64,000 nt of DNA from Chitinophaga sp. Cy-1792 (GTDB lineage: Bacteria; Bacteroidota; Bacteroidia; Chitinophagales; Chitinophagaceae), in the NCBI RefSeq assembly GCF_011752935.1, contig NZ_VWWO01000003.1, forward strand, positions 744,001 through 808,000, written 5' to 3'. Shown here piece after piece: positions 1 to 7,474 of the stretch; position 1 is the stretch's first letter, and every line of letters starts with the position of its first letter. Made by a program: the position numbers and the translations under genes. The notes under the pieces were generated by a model. That model saw only the letters and a program-made list of their open reading frames with translations, did not search any database and had not been told where the DNA came from.

Positions 1-1590
1 AACGCCTATTTTGCCGCACATCCCGAAGAAAAAAGCAGTACGCATACGTTGGTCATCTTACCGGAAGATGGTTATAATCCATTCTATGGATTGGGGAATG
101 GCTGGTGCTTTGCACTGGATAATCCTAATATTGATACCAGCTATTTCGCTACGGGCGGCACTTCTGCGTATATCGGCGGTTTGGTGCATGAGCTGGGACA
201 TGGACTGAACTTACCACACGATAAAGAGAAAGTTTCTGAAAAGGCAGATCCGACAAAAGGTACGGCACTCATGGGCAGTGGGAACCAGACCTACGGCCGT
301 GCGGCCACTTTCCTGACTGCCGGCGAATGCGCGATACTGCATACCTGCGAGGTATTCCGTACAGAAGATGCTATCTCCGATCTCTATGGCGGCGGCACCG
401 CATCTTTTGTCAACTTCCATTCGGATTACAGTAATGGCAATATTAATCTCTCCGGAAAATTCACTACAACAAAAACTGTTAGTTCCATTGTGGTATACAA
501 TGATCAGGATGATGATGGCGCCAACTATGATCAGCTGGCATGGGTAGCCAGTAAGGTGGGCACAGACAGCTTTAATGTATCTATGCCGGTGGCTGAATTC
601 TGGAAGAAATACAGCACCTATACCTTGCGTATAAAATTTGTGTTTACCAATGGTTCTACCAAAGATATCACCTATGCGTACAGGTTTGAGAATAATATAC
701 CGGTGATAGATATCAACTTCGGCCCGGGCAACAGACCTGCAGGTATCAGTCCGGTGGCAGATACGTATATCCGTAACGGTGGTACTGCTGATACGAATTA
801 TGGTAATGATTCTTCTTTGTCTGTGAAACCTGATCCCAATGTAGGTTACAAGCGGGAAACCTTCCTGAAATTCAGGCTGGCGGATTATAGCGGCAATCTC
901 TCCAATGTAGATACCGTACGGTTAAGCATGAAGGTGCGTGGTGTAAATACCAATGGCGGACAAACCAGTCTGGTAGCCAAATGGGCCGCAAAATCAAACT
1001 GGGATAATACGGATGCCAACAGTCTTACCTGGAATAAATGGGTGGCTGATTCCTCGCATATTGATTCACTGAACGCCGGATTTTATTATGGTGGTAGCTG
1101 GATGACCTGGAACCTGAGTAAAGACTCGCTGCTGAGTCATATACGCCATGGTGATTCTTTACTGGTGGTACATATTTATGGCAATTTCAAAGGATCTGAT
1201 GCAAGTACTTCTGATATTACCTTCTATTCCAATGAATCGGCAAATCTGAGCGACAGGCCGGTGTTATCGCTGATCGAAGGAAGTAGTGCGCTGCAATCTG
1301 CTGCCAGCAGTACTTTAATGGCACAGCAACCGGTGATGGCTACCAATAAAGATATGCGTACGGGTGTACTGCAGGTATATCCTAACCCTGTGGCATCTAC
1401 GTTATATATCAATGCGGGCATCAGCGGCAGCGCTGTGTTGACGAATGCAAATGGTGTATATCTGCGCAGGGTAATGATTAACAAAGGCAGAAACAGTAAC
1501 GTTGCTGTGGGAGATTTACCGGCAGGTATTTATTATCTGCAAATGGAGAAAGGTGCCTATGCGCCGGTGAAGTTTGTGATCGCTAAATAA
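1..1590 (+). CDS. Secreted zinc metalloprotease with CBM96-like domain and T9SS sorting tail (5' end outside window)
   Basis: The frame is open from base 1 with no credible start, so the N-terminus lies outside the window. The visible part carries a metzincin-type zinc site HELGHGLNLPHD (bases 187-222), in which three histidines and the glutamate are present. About bases 757-1260 resemble the CBM96/DNRLRE family of secreted carbohydrate-binding beta-sandwich domains (ADTYIRNGG, TFLKFRL). The last ~70 residues are a type A type IX secretion sorting domain (VYPNPV near the start, LPAGIYYLQ near the end), so the protein should be exported through the outer membrane and anchored or released. Protease activity is inferred from the motif; the substrate is unknown. 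It ends at a strong hairpin shared with the convergent L,D-transpeptidase gene. Confidence 0.85.
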   Translation, partial: NAYFAAHPEEKSSTHTLVILPEDGYNPFYGLGNGWCFALDNPNIDTSYFATGGTSAYIGGLVHELGHGLNLPHDKEKVSEKADPTKGTALMGSGNQTYGRAATFLTAGECAILHTCEVFRTEDAISDLYGGGTASFVNFHSDYSNGNINLSGKFTTTKTVSSIVVYNDQDDDGANYDQLAWVASKVGTDSFNVSMPVAEFWKKYSTYTLRIKFVFTNGSTKDITYAYRFENNIPVIDINFGPGNRPAGISPVADTYIRNGGTADTNYGNDSSLSVKPDPNVGYKRETFLKFRLADYSGNLSNVDTVRLSMKVRGVNTNGGQTSLVAKWAAKSNWDNTDANSLTWNKWVADSSHIDSLNAGFYYGGSWMTWNLSKDSLLSHIRHGDSLLVVHIYGNFKGSDASTSDITFYSNESANLSDRPVLSLIEGSSALQSAASSTLMAQQPVMATNKDMRTGVLQVYPNPVASTLYINAGISGSAVLTNANGVYLRRVMINKGRNSNVAVGDLPAGIYYLQMEKGAYAPVKFVIAK

Positions 1591-1600
1591 TGCAACAAAA

Positions 1601-1635
1601 AAAAGGTCGTCTCTACTCAGTAGAGACGACCTTTT
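1601..1635. terminator. Bidirectional terminator hairpin
   Basis: A perfect 15-bp inverted repeat (1601-1615 with 1621-1635) around a 5-nt loop. It begins with AAAA and ends with TTTT, so it can work on both strands. It lies between two convergent stop codons. Part of its core (17 nt) recurs at 53000-53016. Confidence 0.88.
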
Positions 1636-1656
1636 GTATTTAATAAAATGATTTTA

Positions 1657-2427
1657 TTAAGATGCTGTACTGTCTTTAGACAGCATTTTTGTACGCATGG
1701 AATAAGTTTTGTCCGGGCTGTAAAGAAACAGTACACTTCCATTACGGATGCGGTCTATCACTTTACGATGGACATTTTCAGGAATAGCGGGACAACCGAG
1801 GCTGCGGCCGATATAACCCTGTACTTTCACGAGTGCTTCATTTACATATGCAGCACTGTGCATCACGATACCGCGGGCCATGGCATTATCGTTAATACCA
1901 GCTTCTTCACCCTGAAGGCGAAGCGATAACCCGTGTTCTCCCATGTAGGTTTCTCCTGTTAAAAAGAAGCCCAGACTGCTTTTAAAGCTGTTAGGCTGGT
2001 TGGAGAACGCATTGGCACTTAAAGTACCAGAGTTTCTGCCGTGAGATACCAATGTGTTGAAGAGTAAAAGTTTGTTTTGAAGATCAATAACAAATAAACG
2101 CTTCTGACTGGAGGGTAAAGAGAAATCAATAATTGAAATTACTTTGTCGTTTTTAATCTTTCCTTCACGTTGTAATTTTTCAAATCCCTGCATCGCTTTT
2201 TCGTAAGCCTCTTTGGAAAGTCCTGCTGCACTTAATTGTAGTTCATCATATAAACTAACAGATTTTGTAGATTCAATTGCTTCGGAGGAATCAATGATTG
2301 GCTTGTTTGTAACGTTGTTGGCTTTGGATTTGTCTATACTGCTAAAGGTGGTAATAAGGAATGCAAAAACACTTACTGTAAATGCAAAAACTAACGGTTT
2401 CAGCACCTGCTTCTTGTTCAATTTCAC
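1657..2427 (-). CDS. Murein L,D-transpeptidase catalytic domain (YkuD_2-like) family protein
   Basis: 256 residues. An N-terminal hydrophobic stretch (about residues 10-30, FAFTVSVFAFLITTF) is a signal peptide or anchor. The C-terminal half has the conserved histidine (MHSAAY) and the active-site segment RSLGCPAIP, in which the cysteine is the expected nucleophile of an L,D-transpeptidase. This family cross-links or edits peptidoglycan in the periplasm. The chosen start is GTG at 2425-2427; no ATG precedes the signal segment in frame. It is monocistronic, divergent from the DUF885 gene and convergent with the protease gene. Fold assignment is firm; physiological role is inferred. Confidence 0.85.
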   Translation of the reverse strand: MKLNKKQVLKPLVFAFTVSVFAFLITTFSSIDKSKANNVTNKPIIDSSEAIESTKSVSLYDELQLSAAGLSKEAYEKAMQGFEKLQREGKIKNDKVISIIDFSLPSSQKRLFVIDLQNKLLLFNTLVSHGRNSGTLSANAFSNQPNSFKSSLGFFLTGETYMGEHGLSLRLQGEEAGINDNAMARGIVMHSAAYVNEALVKVQGYIGRSLGCPAIPENVHRKVIDRIRNGSVLFLYSPDKTYSMRTKMLSKDSTAS

Positions 2428-2786
2428 GCCGTAAATTTTTAGAATTATAAAGTTGACTGTTTTGTGGATTCTTAAAAATCACTATTTACGAATTTACCGA
2501 TTTTATTCGGAGATATGAAGTCTGAAAGCCTCATCAGTCCGCTATTTCCGCCTCTTTTAACAGCGTTTTTACATACACGATTAATATGTATATATTATAA
2601 TTGTAAAGACAATGTTCGTAAAGTAGCGGACAATTTATGTAAACCCTTGTACAGCGTGATTTATATCTTTGAGTAATCGTTTCGTAAATAGAAAATCAAC
2701 CAAAGGAAAACGGGCCGGAATTTTTACTGGCCTTGTTATATTTTACATTTATCTTTAATAAGATTCCCTTATTGATCTCATCAGTT
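2428..2786. other. Divergent intergenic region, 359 nt, no gene seen
   Basis: AT-rich region between two divergent genes. On the plus strand it holds a TATCTTTG promoter element (2664-2671), which implies an untranslated leader of about 110 nt. In that leader a weak 6-bp hairpin lies near 2710-2732. On the minus strand the best candidate is a one-mismatch TAAATTCG at 2496-2489. No small ORF with convincing features was found. Confidence 0.6.
2664..2671 (+). promoter_or_regulatory. Bacteroidota -7 promoter element
   Basis: TATCTTTG matches TAnnTTTG. No good TTTG lies 17-20 nt upstream, so this is supported by the -7 box and position only. It would drive the DUF885 gene. Confidence 0.45.
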
Positions 2787-4481
2787 ATGAAAAAAATACC
2801 GCTGTTGCTAGGATTCCTGTTCCTTGCCCACTTTAGTCAGGCAGAGCCGGTGGCCGACCTGATCCAACGAATAGAAGCTGATACAGATGCTTTGGACAGA
2901 GTTTATATCTTTCATGATAGTCCGGAGTATTACAACCGTATGCAGGCGTATTATACGGATGCATTGCGTGAATTGAATAAGATACCGTTCCGGACATTGC
3001 GTGTGACGGAGCAGGTAGATTACATACTGTTGCAGCGTAACCTTCAACAGGCGCTGGAGAATATTAAGCATAACAATATTGCCTATACGAAAATTCAGCC
3101 ATTGGTACCTTTTGCAGATGAGCTGATGGATATACAGGTAAAGCGCAGGAGAGGTGATGTGCCGGATGCTGCTAAAATTGCCGTCACGCTGGCGGCCGTG
3201 AAGCAGACCGCAGGTAACTTATCTGCGGCACTAAAAAATACAACCACTTACAATGCTGCGGAGTATCATAAAGCATCAGATGTGGTGAGTGGTTTACGGA
3301 ATGGTCTGAAAAACGTATATGATTTCTATTACAGCTACGATCCGCAATTCACATGGCGTGTGCCGGAGCCATACCGTGGCGCGGATTCTGTGTTGAAAAA
3401 TTACCAGGAGCAGCTGCTGGTGCAGGCGGACAATGCAGATAAGAGTCTGGATGCCTCCGGTATTAAAGGCATGCCTATAGGCAAGGAGGCGCTTACTGCC
3501 CAGTTGCGTTATGAAATGATCCCTTATGGCCCCGAAGAGCTGGTGGCCATTGCCAATAAAGAATTTGAATGGTGTGATGCAGAGATGCTGAAAGTATCAA
3601 AGGAAATGGGCTTTGGCAGCGACTGGAAGAAGGCGCTGGCAAAGATCAAGGAAAACTATGTAGCACCCGGCAATCAGCCTGCGTTGATACACCGGCTGGC
3701 AGATGAGGCCGTAAAATTTGTAGAAGACCGCCACCTGGTAACGATTCCTGCCCTTACCAAAGAAACCTGGCGCATGTTTATGCTTACCCGTGAACAGCAA
3801 AGGTTTGCACCGTTTTTCCTGGGAGGGCCGTCTATATTGATAGCCTACCCGACTATGGATATGGACGAAGAGTCCAAGGAAATGAGCCTGCGGAGTAATA
3901 ACTATGGTTTTTCACATGCCACAGTATTTCATGAACTGATACCCGGACATAACCTGCAGGGCTATATGAACCAGCGGTACAGGCCATACAGAAGGGAATT
4001 CAATACGCCTTTTTCTGTAGAGGGCTGGGCGCTTTACTGGGAAATGTTGCTGTGGGACAAAGGCTTTCATGCTACCCCGGAAGAGAAAGTAGGAGCGTTG
4101 TTCTGGCGTATGCACCGATGCGCACGTATTATTTTCAGTTTGAACTATCACCTGGGAAAATGGACACCGCAGCAGTGTATCGACTTTTTGGTGGAGCGTG
4201 TAGGACATGAAAGATTCAGTGCTACTTCAGAGGTACGCCGTTCCTTTACCGGCGGCTATGGCCCGTTGTACCAGATCGCCTATATGATGGGAGGCCTGCA
4301 GCTGCGCGCATTGCATAAAGAAATAGTGGATGGCGGAAAAATGACCGAACTGGCTTTTCACGATGCGTTTCTGCAGGAAGGTCCTATTCCGGTTGAAATG
4401 TTCAGGGCCATTATTACCAACCAGCAACTTCAGCCGGATTATACTACACAATGGCATTTCGCAGATCATCTGTTGAAATGA
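2787..4481 (+). CDS. DUF885 family secreted metallohydrolase
   Basis: 564 residues from the ATG at 2787, chosen because it is followed directly by a classical signal peptide (MKKIPLLLGFLFLAHFSQA). The 18 codons upstream in frame do not look like protein. The DUF885 hallmark HExxPGH is at residues 382-388 (HELIPGH) and the downstream zinc-ligand segment EGWALYW begins at residue 412, so it should be a zinc-dependent periplasmic peptidase-like enzyme. Members have been linked to peptidase or amidase activity, but the natural substrate is not evident here. The Fpg-family gene follows 31 nt downstream and may be co-transcribed. Confidence 0.86.
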   Translation: MKKIPLLLGFLFLAHFSQAEPVADLIQRIEADTDALDRVYIFHDSPEYYNRMQAYYTDALRELNKIPFRTLRVTEQVDYILLQRNLQQALENIKHNNIAYTKIQPLVPFADELMDIQVKRRRGDVPDAAKIAVTLAAVKQTAGNLSAALKNTTTYNAAEYHKASDVVSGLRNGLKNVYDFYYSYDPQFTWRVPEPYRGADSVLKNYQEQLLVQADNADKSLDASGIKGMPIGKEALTAQLRYEMIPYGPEELVAIANKEFEWCDAEMLKVSKEMGFGSDWKKALAKIKENYVAPGNQPALIHRLADEAVKFVEDRHLVTIPALTKETWRMFMLTREQQRFAPFFLGGPSILIAYPTMDMDEESKEMSLRSNNYGFSHATVFHELIPGHNLQGYMNQRYRPYRREFNTPFSVEGWALYWEMLLWDKGFHATPEEKVGALFWRMHRCARIIFSLNYHLGKWTPQQCIDFLVERVGHERFSATSEVRRSFTGGYGPLYQIAYMMGGLQLRALHKEIVDGGKMTELAFHDAFLQEGPIPVEMFRAIITNQQLQPDYTTQWHFADHLLK

Positions 4482-4512
4482 TAATTAGTGTAAATTTATA
4501 GAAAGATACATT

Positions 4513-5289
4513 ATGCCTGAATTACCTGATCTGGAAGTATTCCAGCACAACCTTGAAAAAGCGCTGCTGAAGAAAAAGCTGACGGATATATCCGTTCCCG
4601 TTACTAAAAACCTGAAGGTGACGGTGGCGGCGTTGAAGAAAGCATTGGTAGGGCAGTCGCTCGTAAAGATTGCCAGGTCAGGTAAGGAGCTGAATTTTTA
4701 TTTCGGCAAACAGCATGTATTGGGGATGCATATGATGTTACATGGTAAACTGTATTTACTGAAAGACGGGGAAGAACAAAAGTTTACCATTGCGGTATTG
4801 CAGTTTTCGGGGGGAGTTTCGCTTGCATTGACGGATTATCAGCGTGCTGCCCACATCACACTGGACCCGCCGGAAAAGACCGCTCCAGATGCACTTTCTA
4901 AAGACTTCAATGCAAAATATCTCGAAGATCATCTCTCCGGAAAAAAAATTACTATAAAAAAATACCTGACAGACCAGAAGAACGTATTGGGTATCGGCAA
5001 TGCCTATGCTGATGAAATACTGTATACTGCGAAGATTTCCCCGTTTTCGGTGGCGGGGAAAATACCACCGGCACAGCTGAATGAATTAGTGAAAGCGGTG
5101 CAAAAGGTGCTGAAGGATGCTATTAAGAAGATCAACAAATCGCATCCGGGCATCATTAATGGCGAAGTAAGGGACTTTATGCAGGTACATGTGCCAAAGA
5201 AGGAGAAAAGCCCCGGAGGACGCCCTATTGAGCATATAGATAAAGGCGGCCGGACGTATTTCACTGATGAACAGGTACTGTACAATTAA
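4513..5289 (+). CDS. Fpg/Nei-family DNA glycosylase without zinc-finger cysteines
   Basis: 258 residues. It begins MPELPD, so the catalytic Pro2 and Glu3 of the formamidopyrimidine-DNA glycosylase family are present. A helix-two-turn-helix region is visible in the middle (GIGNAYADEILYTAKISP). In ordinary Fpg the C-terminus is a CxxC/CxxC zinc finger. Here the last 14 residues keep the finger frame GGRTYFTDEQ, including the DNA-contacting arginine (R247), but all four cysteines are gone, as in the zincless finger of eukaryotic NEIL1 and some bacterial relatives. Expected role: base excision repair of oxidised bases. The lesion range cannot be read from the sequence. Confidence 0.85.
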   Translation: MPELPDLEVFQHNLEKALLKKKLTDISVPVTKNLKVTVAALKKALVGQSLVKIARSGKELNFYFGKQHVLGMHMMLHGKLYLLKDGEEQKFTIAVLQFSGGVSLALTDYQRAAHITLDPPEKTAPDALSKDFNAKYLEDHLSGKKITIKKYLTDQKNVLGIGNAYADEILYTAKISPFSVAGKIPPAQLNELVKAVQKVLKDAIKKINKSHPGIINGEVRDFMQVHVPKKEKSPGGRPIEHIDKGGRTYFTDEQVLYN

Positions 5290-5296
5290 AATTATT

Positions 5297-5332
5297 ATTG
5301 GCGGGCATGCATATATTGCATCGCCCGCCAAT
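5297..5332. terminator. Terminator hairpin between convergent genes
   Basis: Inverted repeat 5297-5311 with 5317-5332, with one bulged base, GC-rich at the base. It separates the glycosylase gene from the convergent SDR gene. Confidence 0.75.
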
Positions 5333-5387
5333 ATGGTATAGTCGGAACAGGGACAAACAGGGCTTTAGCTGAGGTTAACAACCAGGA

Positions 5388-6227
5388 TTATTTTACACCG
5401 GCGTCATACAATACATTCTTTGCGGTAACGCCGGCAGGCTGTGTTTCGGGCTTTGGCTCATAGATGTTACCCGCGATTCTCTCCACAAATGCTTTAGGAA
5501 AAAACTTGGGCAGCCAGGCATTTAGCTTATTGGTGACACCCGGAATGATTTCCGCCTTTCCTTTAAACAATCCGTTAACGGCAATACTGGCAACGCTTTC
5601 AGCGGTCATATTGAAGCGGTCCGCAATTTTGCGGGTAGAAGCGCCCATCTTCGCCCGGTTGACAAAATCGGTGTCTGTACTGCCCGGACTCAATGCACTC
5701 ACCGATATATTGCTGTGCCGCAGTTCGTGGCGCAGGCTCCTGGTAAAGGAAAGCGCAAACGCTTTGGTGGCGGCATATATGTTCAGATAGGGTACCGACT
5801 GGTAGGCGGTAGTGCTCACCACATTGAGCAGGTAAGCCTTTTGAAACTGCCGCAGCACCGGGATGAAAGCATGTGATAAGCCTACCTGTGCACGGATATT
5901 TACGTCTATGATGTTAAACTGATTTTCCAATGGTATGCTTTCAAACGGGCCATTGAGGCCATATCCGGCGTTGTTGACCACTACCTGCAGCGACTGGTGG
6001 AAAGGATAACTCCATCGGAAAACTTCATGGATAGCATCGGGAGCAGATAAATCCTGTGTAAGCGTGTGTACGTTTACGTGATATAGTGCTGCCAGTTCGG
6101 TAGCGGTATCTTCCAGCGTATTGCCGTCGAAATCGACCAGCAACAGGTGGTAATTCTTTGCGGCCAGTTTGGCGGCAATGGCCTTGCCTATTCCTTTTGC
6201 GGAGCCTGTCACCAGTGCGTATGACAT
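5388..6227 (-). CDS. SDR family NAD(P)-dependent oxidoreductase
   Basis: 279 residues from the ATG at 6227. An in-frame extension upstream would run into the preceding gene and lacks family sequence. The Rossmann nucleotide motif TGSAKGIG is at residues 7-14, NNAG at 85-88, catalytic Ser138, Tyr151 and Lys155 (YAATK). This is a classical short-chain dehydrogenase/reductase, cytosolic. Its start is 7 nt after the stop of the 2-oxoglutarate dioxygenase gene, so the two are an operon, behind the poly-cysteine mini-ORF at 7213-7308. Substrate unknown; it probably acts on the dioxygenase product or a related metabolite (inference). Confidence 0.87.
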   Translation of the reverse strand: MSYALVTGSAKGIGKAIAAKLAAKNYHLLLVDFDGNTLEDTATELAALYHVNVHTLTQDLSAPDAIHEVFRWSYPFHQSLQVVVNNAGYGLNGPFESIPLENQFNIIDVNIRAQVGLSHAFIPVLRQFQKAYLLNVVSTTAYQSVPYLNIYAATKAFALSFTRSLRHELRHSNISVSALSPGSTDTDFVNRAKMGASTRKIADRFNMTAESVASIAVNGLFKGKAEIIPGVTNKLNAWLPKFFPKAFVERIAGNIYEPKPETQPAGVTAKNVLYDAGVK

Positions 6228-6234
6228 AATATTT

Positions 6235-7128
6235 TTATTTAAGTGAGTGATTGATATCGGCCAGCGGCGCTGTCTTGCCTTTGGCCGCTGTCCATTGTGG
6301 CCTGCCACCATAGAGGTATTGCTTTACCTGTGCCAGTTTATGATAGAAGGGGGTAGGGCTGGAGGCATGTTTAGGCTGATAGCTGCCGGTAATGATCGGG
6401 ATGTACATCACCCTTCTCCTGCTGCTTTCGCCTGTCTGCGGCGACTGCTGTACACGGTGCCACAGGCGGCCATCGTGTACAGTCAGGTCACCGGCAGCGA
6501 TGTTAAAACCTGTCTCATTCTTATCCGGATTATTATCTACGAAGTATTTTTTTCTGAACAGCAATTTGAGAATACTCTGTGTATGCGTTCCCGTTAGTAC
6601 GCGGAGACCACCGTTTTCAATGGGGCAGTCATCAAGGTGAAGGCCTACATTCAGCATGGGCAGGATGCGTGAGCCGAGGAAGAGATCGCGGGGACTGTCT
6701 GTATGCCAGCCCAGTTGTTTGAACTGGCTATCGTTGGCATTCACATAGTGATTCACAACGAGGCCATCTTTTTCATTTTCGCCGATGCGGCCATCATAGG
6801 GGCCCAGCAGGCGGGTGAGCGATTGCAGGCGTTCGTCCTGCAGCAGCGTACGTAAGATATTGCTATAATGAGAGGCAAAGGCGATCCGCTGGATCAGTGG
6901 TGTTCCATCTACGTCGGTGCCGAATTTCAGCGGAATACCATTTACTTTTTGAATATCATTTCTGAGCAGGAGTTCCTGTACATGTGCTATTTCACGTAAG
7001 ATAACCGCTATGGTATCTTTATCAATGAAGTTCTTAAACTGGATAACTCCATATTGCTGAAACCATGCGAGATGTTCATCAGTAACCGTCTTTTCCAGGC
7101 GGAACACGGGTTGGTTGTTCGTTTTCAT
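6235..7128 (-). CDS. Phytanoyl-CoA dioxygenase family Fe(II)/2-oxoglutarate oxygenase
   Basis: 297 residues. The iron site of the family is visible: HxD at H142/D144 (GWHTDSP) and the distal histidine H224 (LWHRV), followed by the arginine-rich segment that binds 2-oxoglutarate (RRRVMYIP). Enzymes of this family hydroxylate small molecules, lipids, sulfonates or natural-product intermediates in the cytosol. Nothing in the sequence fixes the substrate. It is the first full-length gene of a minus-strand unit with the SDR gene; its start is 84 nt after the stop of a 31-codon ORF ending in four cysteine codons. That arrangement suggests expression tied to cysteine or sulfur supply (inference). 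Confidence 0.85.
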   Translation of the reverse strand: MKTNNQPVFRLEKTVTDEHLAWFQQYGVIQFKNFIDKDTIAVILREIAHVQELLLRNDIQKVNGIPLKFGTDVDGTPLIQRIAFASHYSNILRTLLQDERLQSLTRLLGPYDGRIGENEKDGLVVNHYVNANDSQFKQLGWHTDSPRDLFLGSRILPMLNVGLHLDDCPIENGGLRVLTGTHTQSILKLLFRKKYFVDNNPDKNETGFNIAAGDLTVHDGRLWHRVQQSPQTGESSRRRVMYIPIITGSYQPKHASSPTPFYHKLAQVKQYLYGGRPQWTAAKGKTAPLADINHSLK

Positions 7129-7212
7129 GACGAATGTTTTTGTTGGCGTGAACGATGCAGTATAAGCTTGTGGCGGAAATTGGTGGGGTAACCGCAGAGA
7201 GGTGGTGGGGGA

Positions 7213-7308
7213 TTAACAACAACAACAGCCAGCAGCAACTGACAGGGTCAACAAGGCCGCGGTATTGCGACTATCTGCTGCGTGTGAATATGTTGTTATT
7301 GCTTTCAT
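7213..7308 (-). CDS. 31-residue mini-ORF ending Gly-Cys-Cys-Cys-Cys; candidate cysteine-sensing leader peptide
   Basis: Reading the minus strand from the ATG at 7308-7306 gives 31 codons and a TAA (7215-7213). The peptide starts MKAITTYSHAADSRN, continues with a short Ala/Leu-rich stretch and ends with GCCCC; all four cysteine codons are TGT in a row directly before the stop. It lies about 30 nt downstream of a good promoter and 84 nt upstream of the dioxygenase gene, exactly where an attenuator leader peptide sits. Runs of the regulated amino acid are the hallmark of such leaders (his, trp, leu operons; cysteine leaders are known in Actinobacteria). I do not recognise a family. An alternative is a precursor peptide modified by the dioxygenase/SDR. 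No clear terminator hairpin is visible after it, so Rho-dependent or translational coupling would be needed. Confidence 0.6.
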   Translation of the reverse strand: MKAITTYSHAADSRNTAALLTLSVAAGCCCC

Positions 7309-7325
7309 GGTAATGAAATTTATTA

Positions 7326-7344
7326 GTCTACCATATTTGTAGAC
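7326..7344. promoter_or_regulatory. GTCTAC-N7-GTAGAC inverted repeat, candidate operator
   Basis: Perfect 6-bp inverted repeat (7326-7331 with 7339-7344) spaced by 7 nt. Its right arm touches the last base of the -7 element and the repeat covers the predicted transcription start of the poly-cysteine mini-ORF, a repressor-type position. The dyad dimension (19 bp) suits a dimeric winged-helix regulator; an Rrf2-type sulfur/Fe-S regulator is a guess. Confidence 0.6.
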
Positions 7345-7372
7345 AAATATAGAATAATCTTTCTTACACAAA
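7344..7372 (-). promoter_or_regulatory. Promoter (TTTG-N17-TATATTTG) of the mini-ORF/dioxygenase/SDR operon
   Basis: On the minus strand TTTG (7372-7369), 17 nt spacer, TATATTTG (7351-7344): a full match to the Bacteroidota housekeeping promoter. The transcript should start near 7337, inside the inverted repeat. Confidence 0.7.
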
Positions 7373-7474
7373 AAAAATTTTTTCCGGGGAGATAAATGGC
7401 AAATGTTGGACTGGTAGTAGTGTGATGATTATATTATACTGGTAATGATTGTTTTAGGTAGATGCTTACAGCGA

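Larger units (their letters stand above)
7129..7474. other. 346-nt region without a long gene
   Basis: From low to high coordinates: leader of the dioxygenase gene (7129-7212), the poly-cysteine mini-ORF (7213-7308), operator and promoter (7326-7372), then about 100 nt downstream of the MocA-like gene in which I see no hairpin terminator or ORF. Confidence 0.7.
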
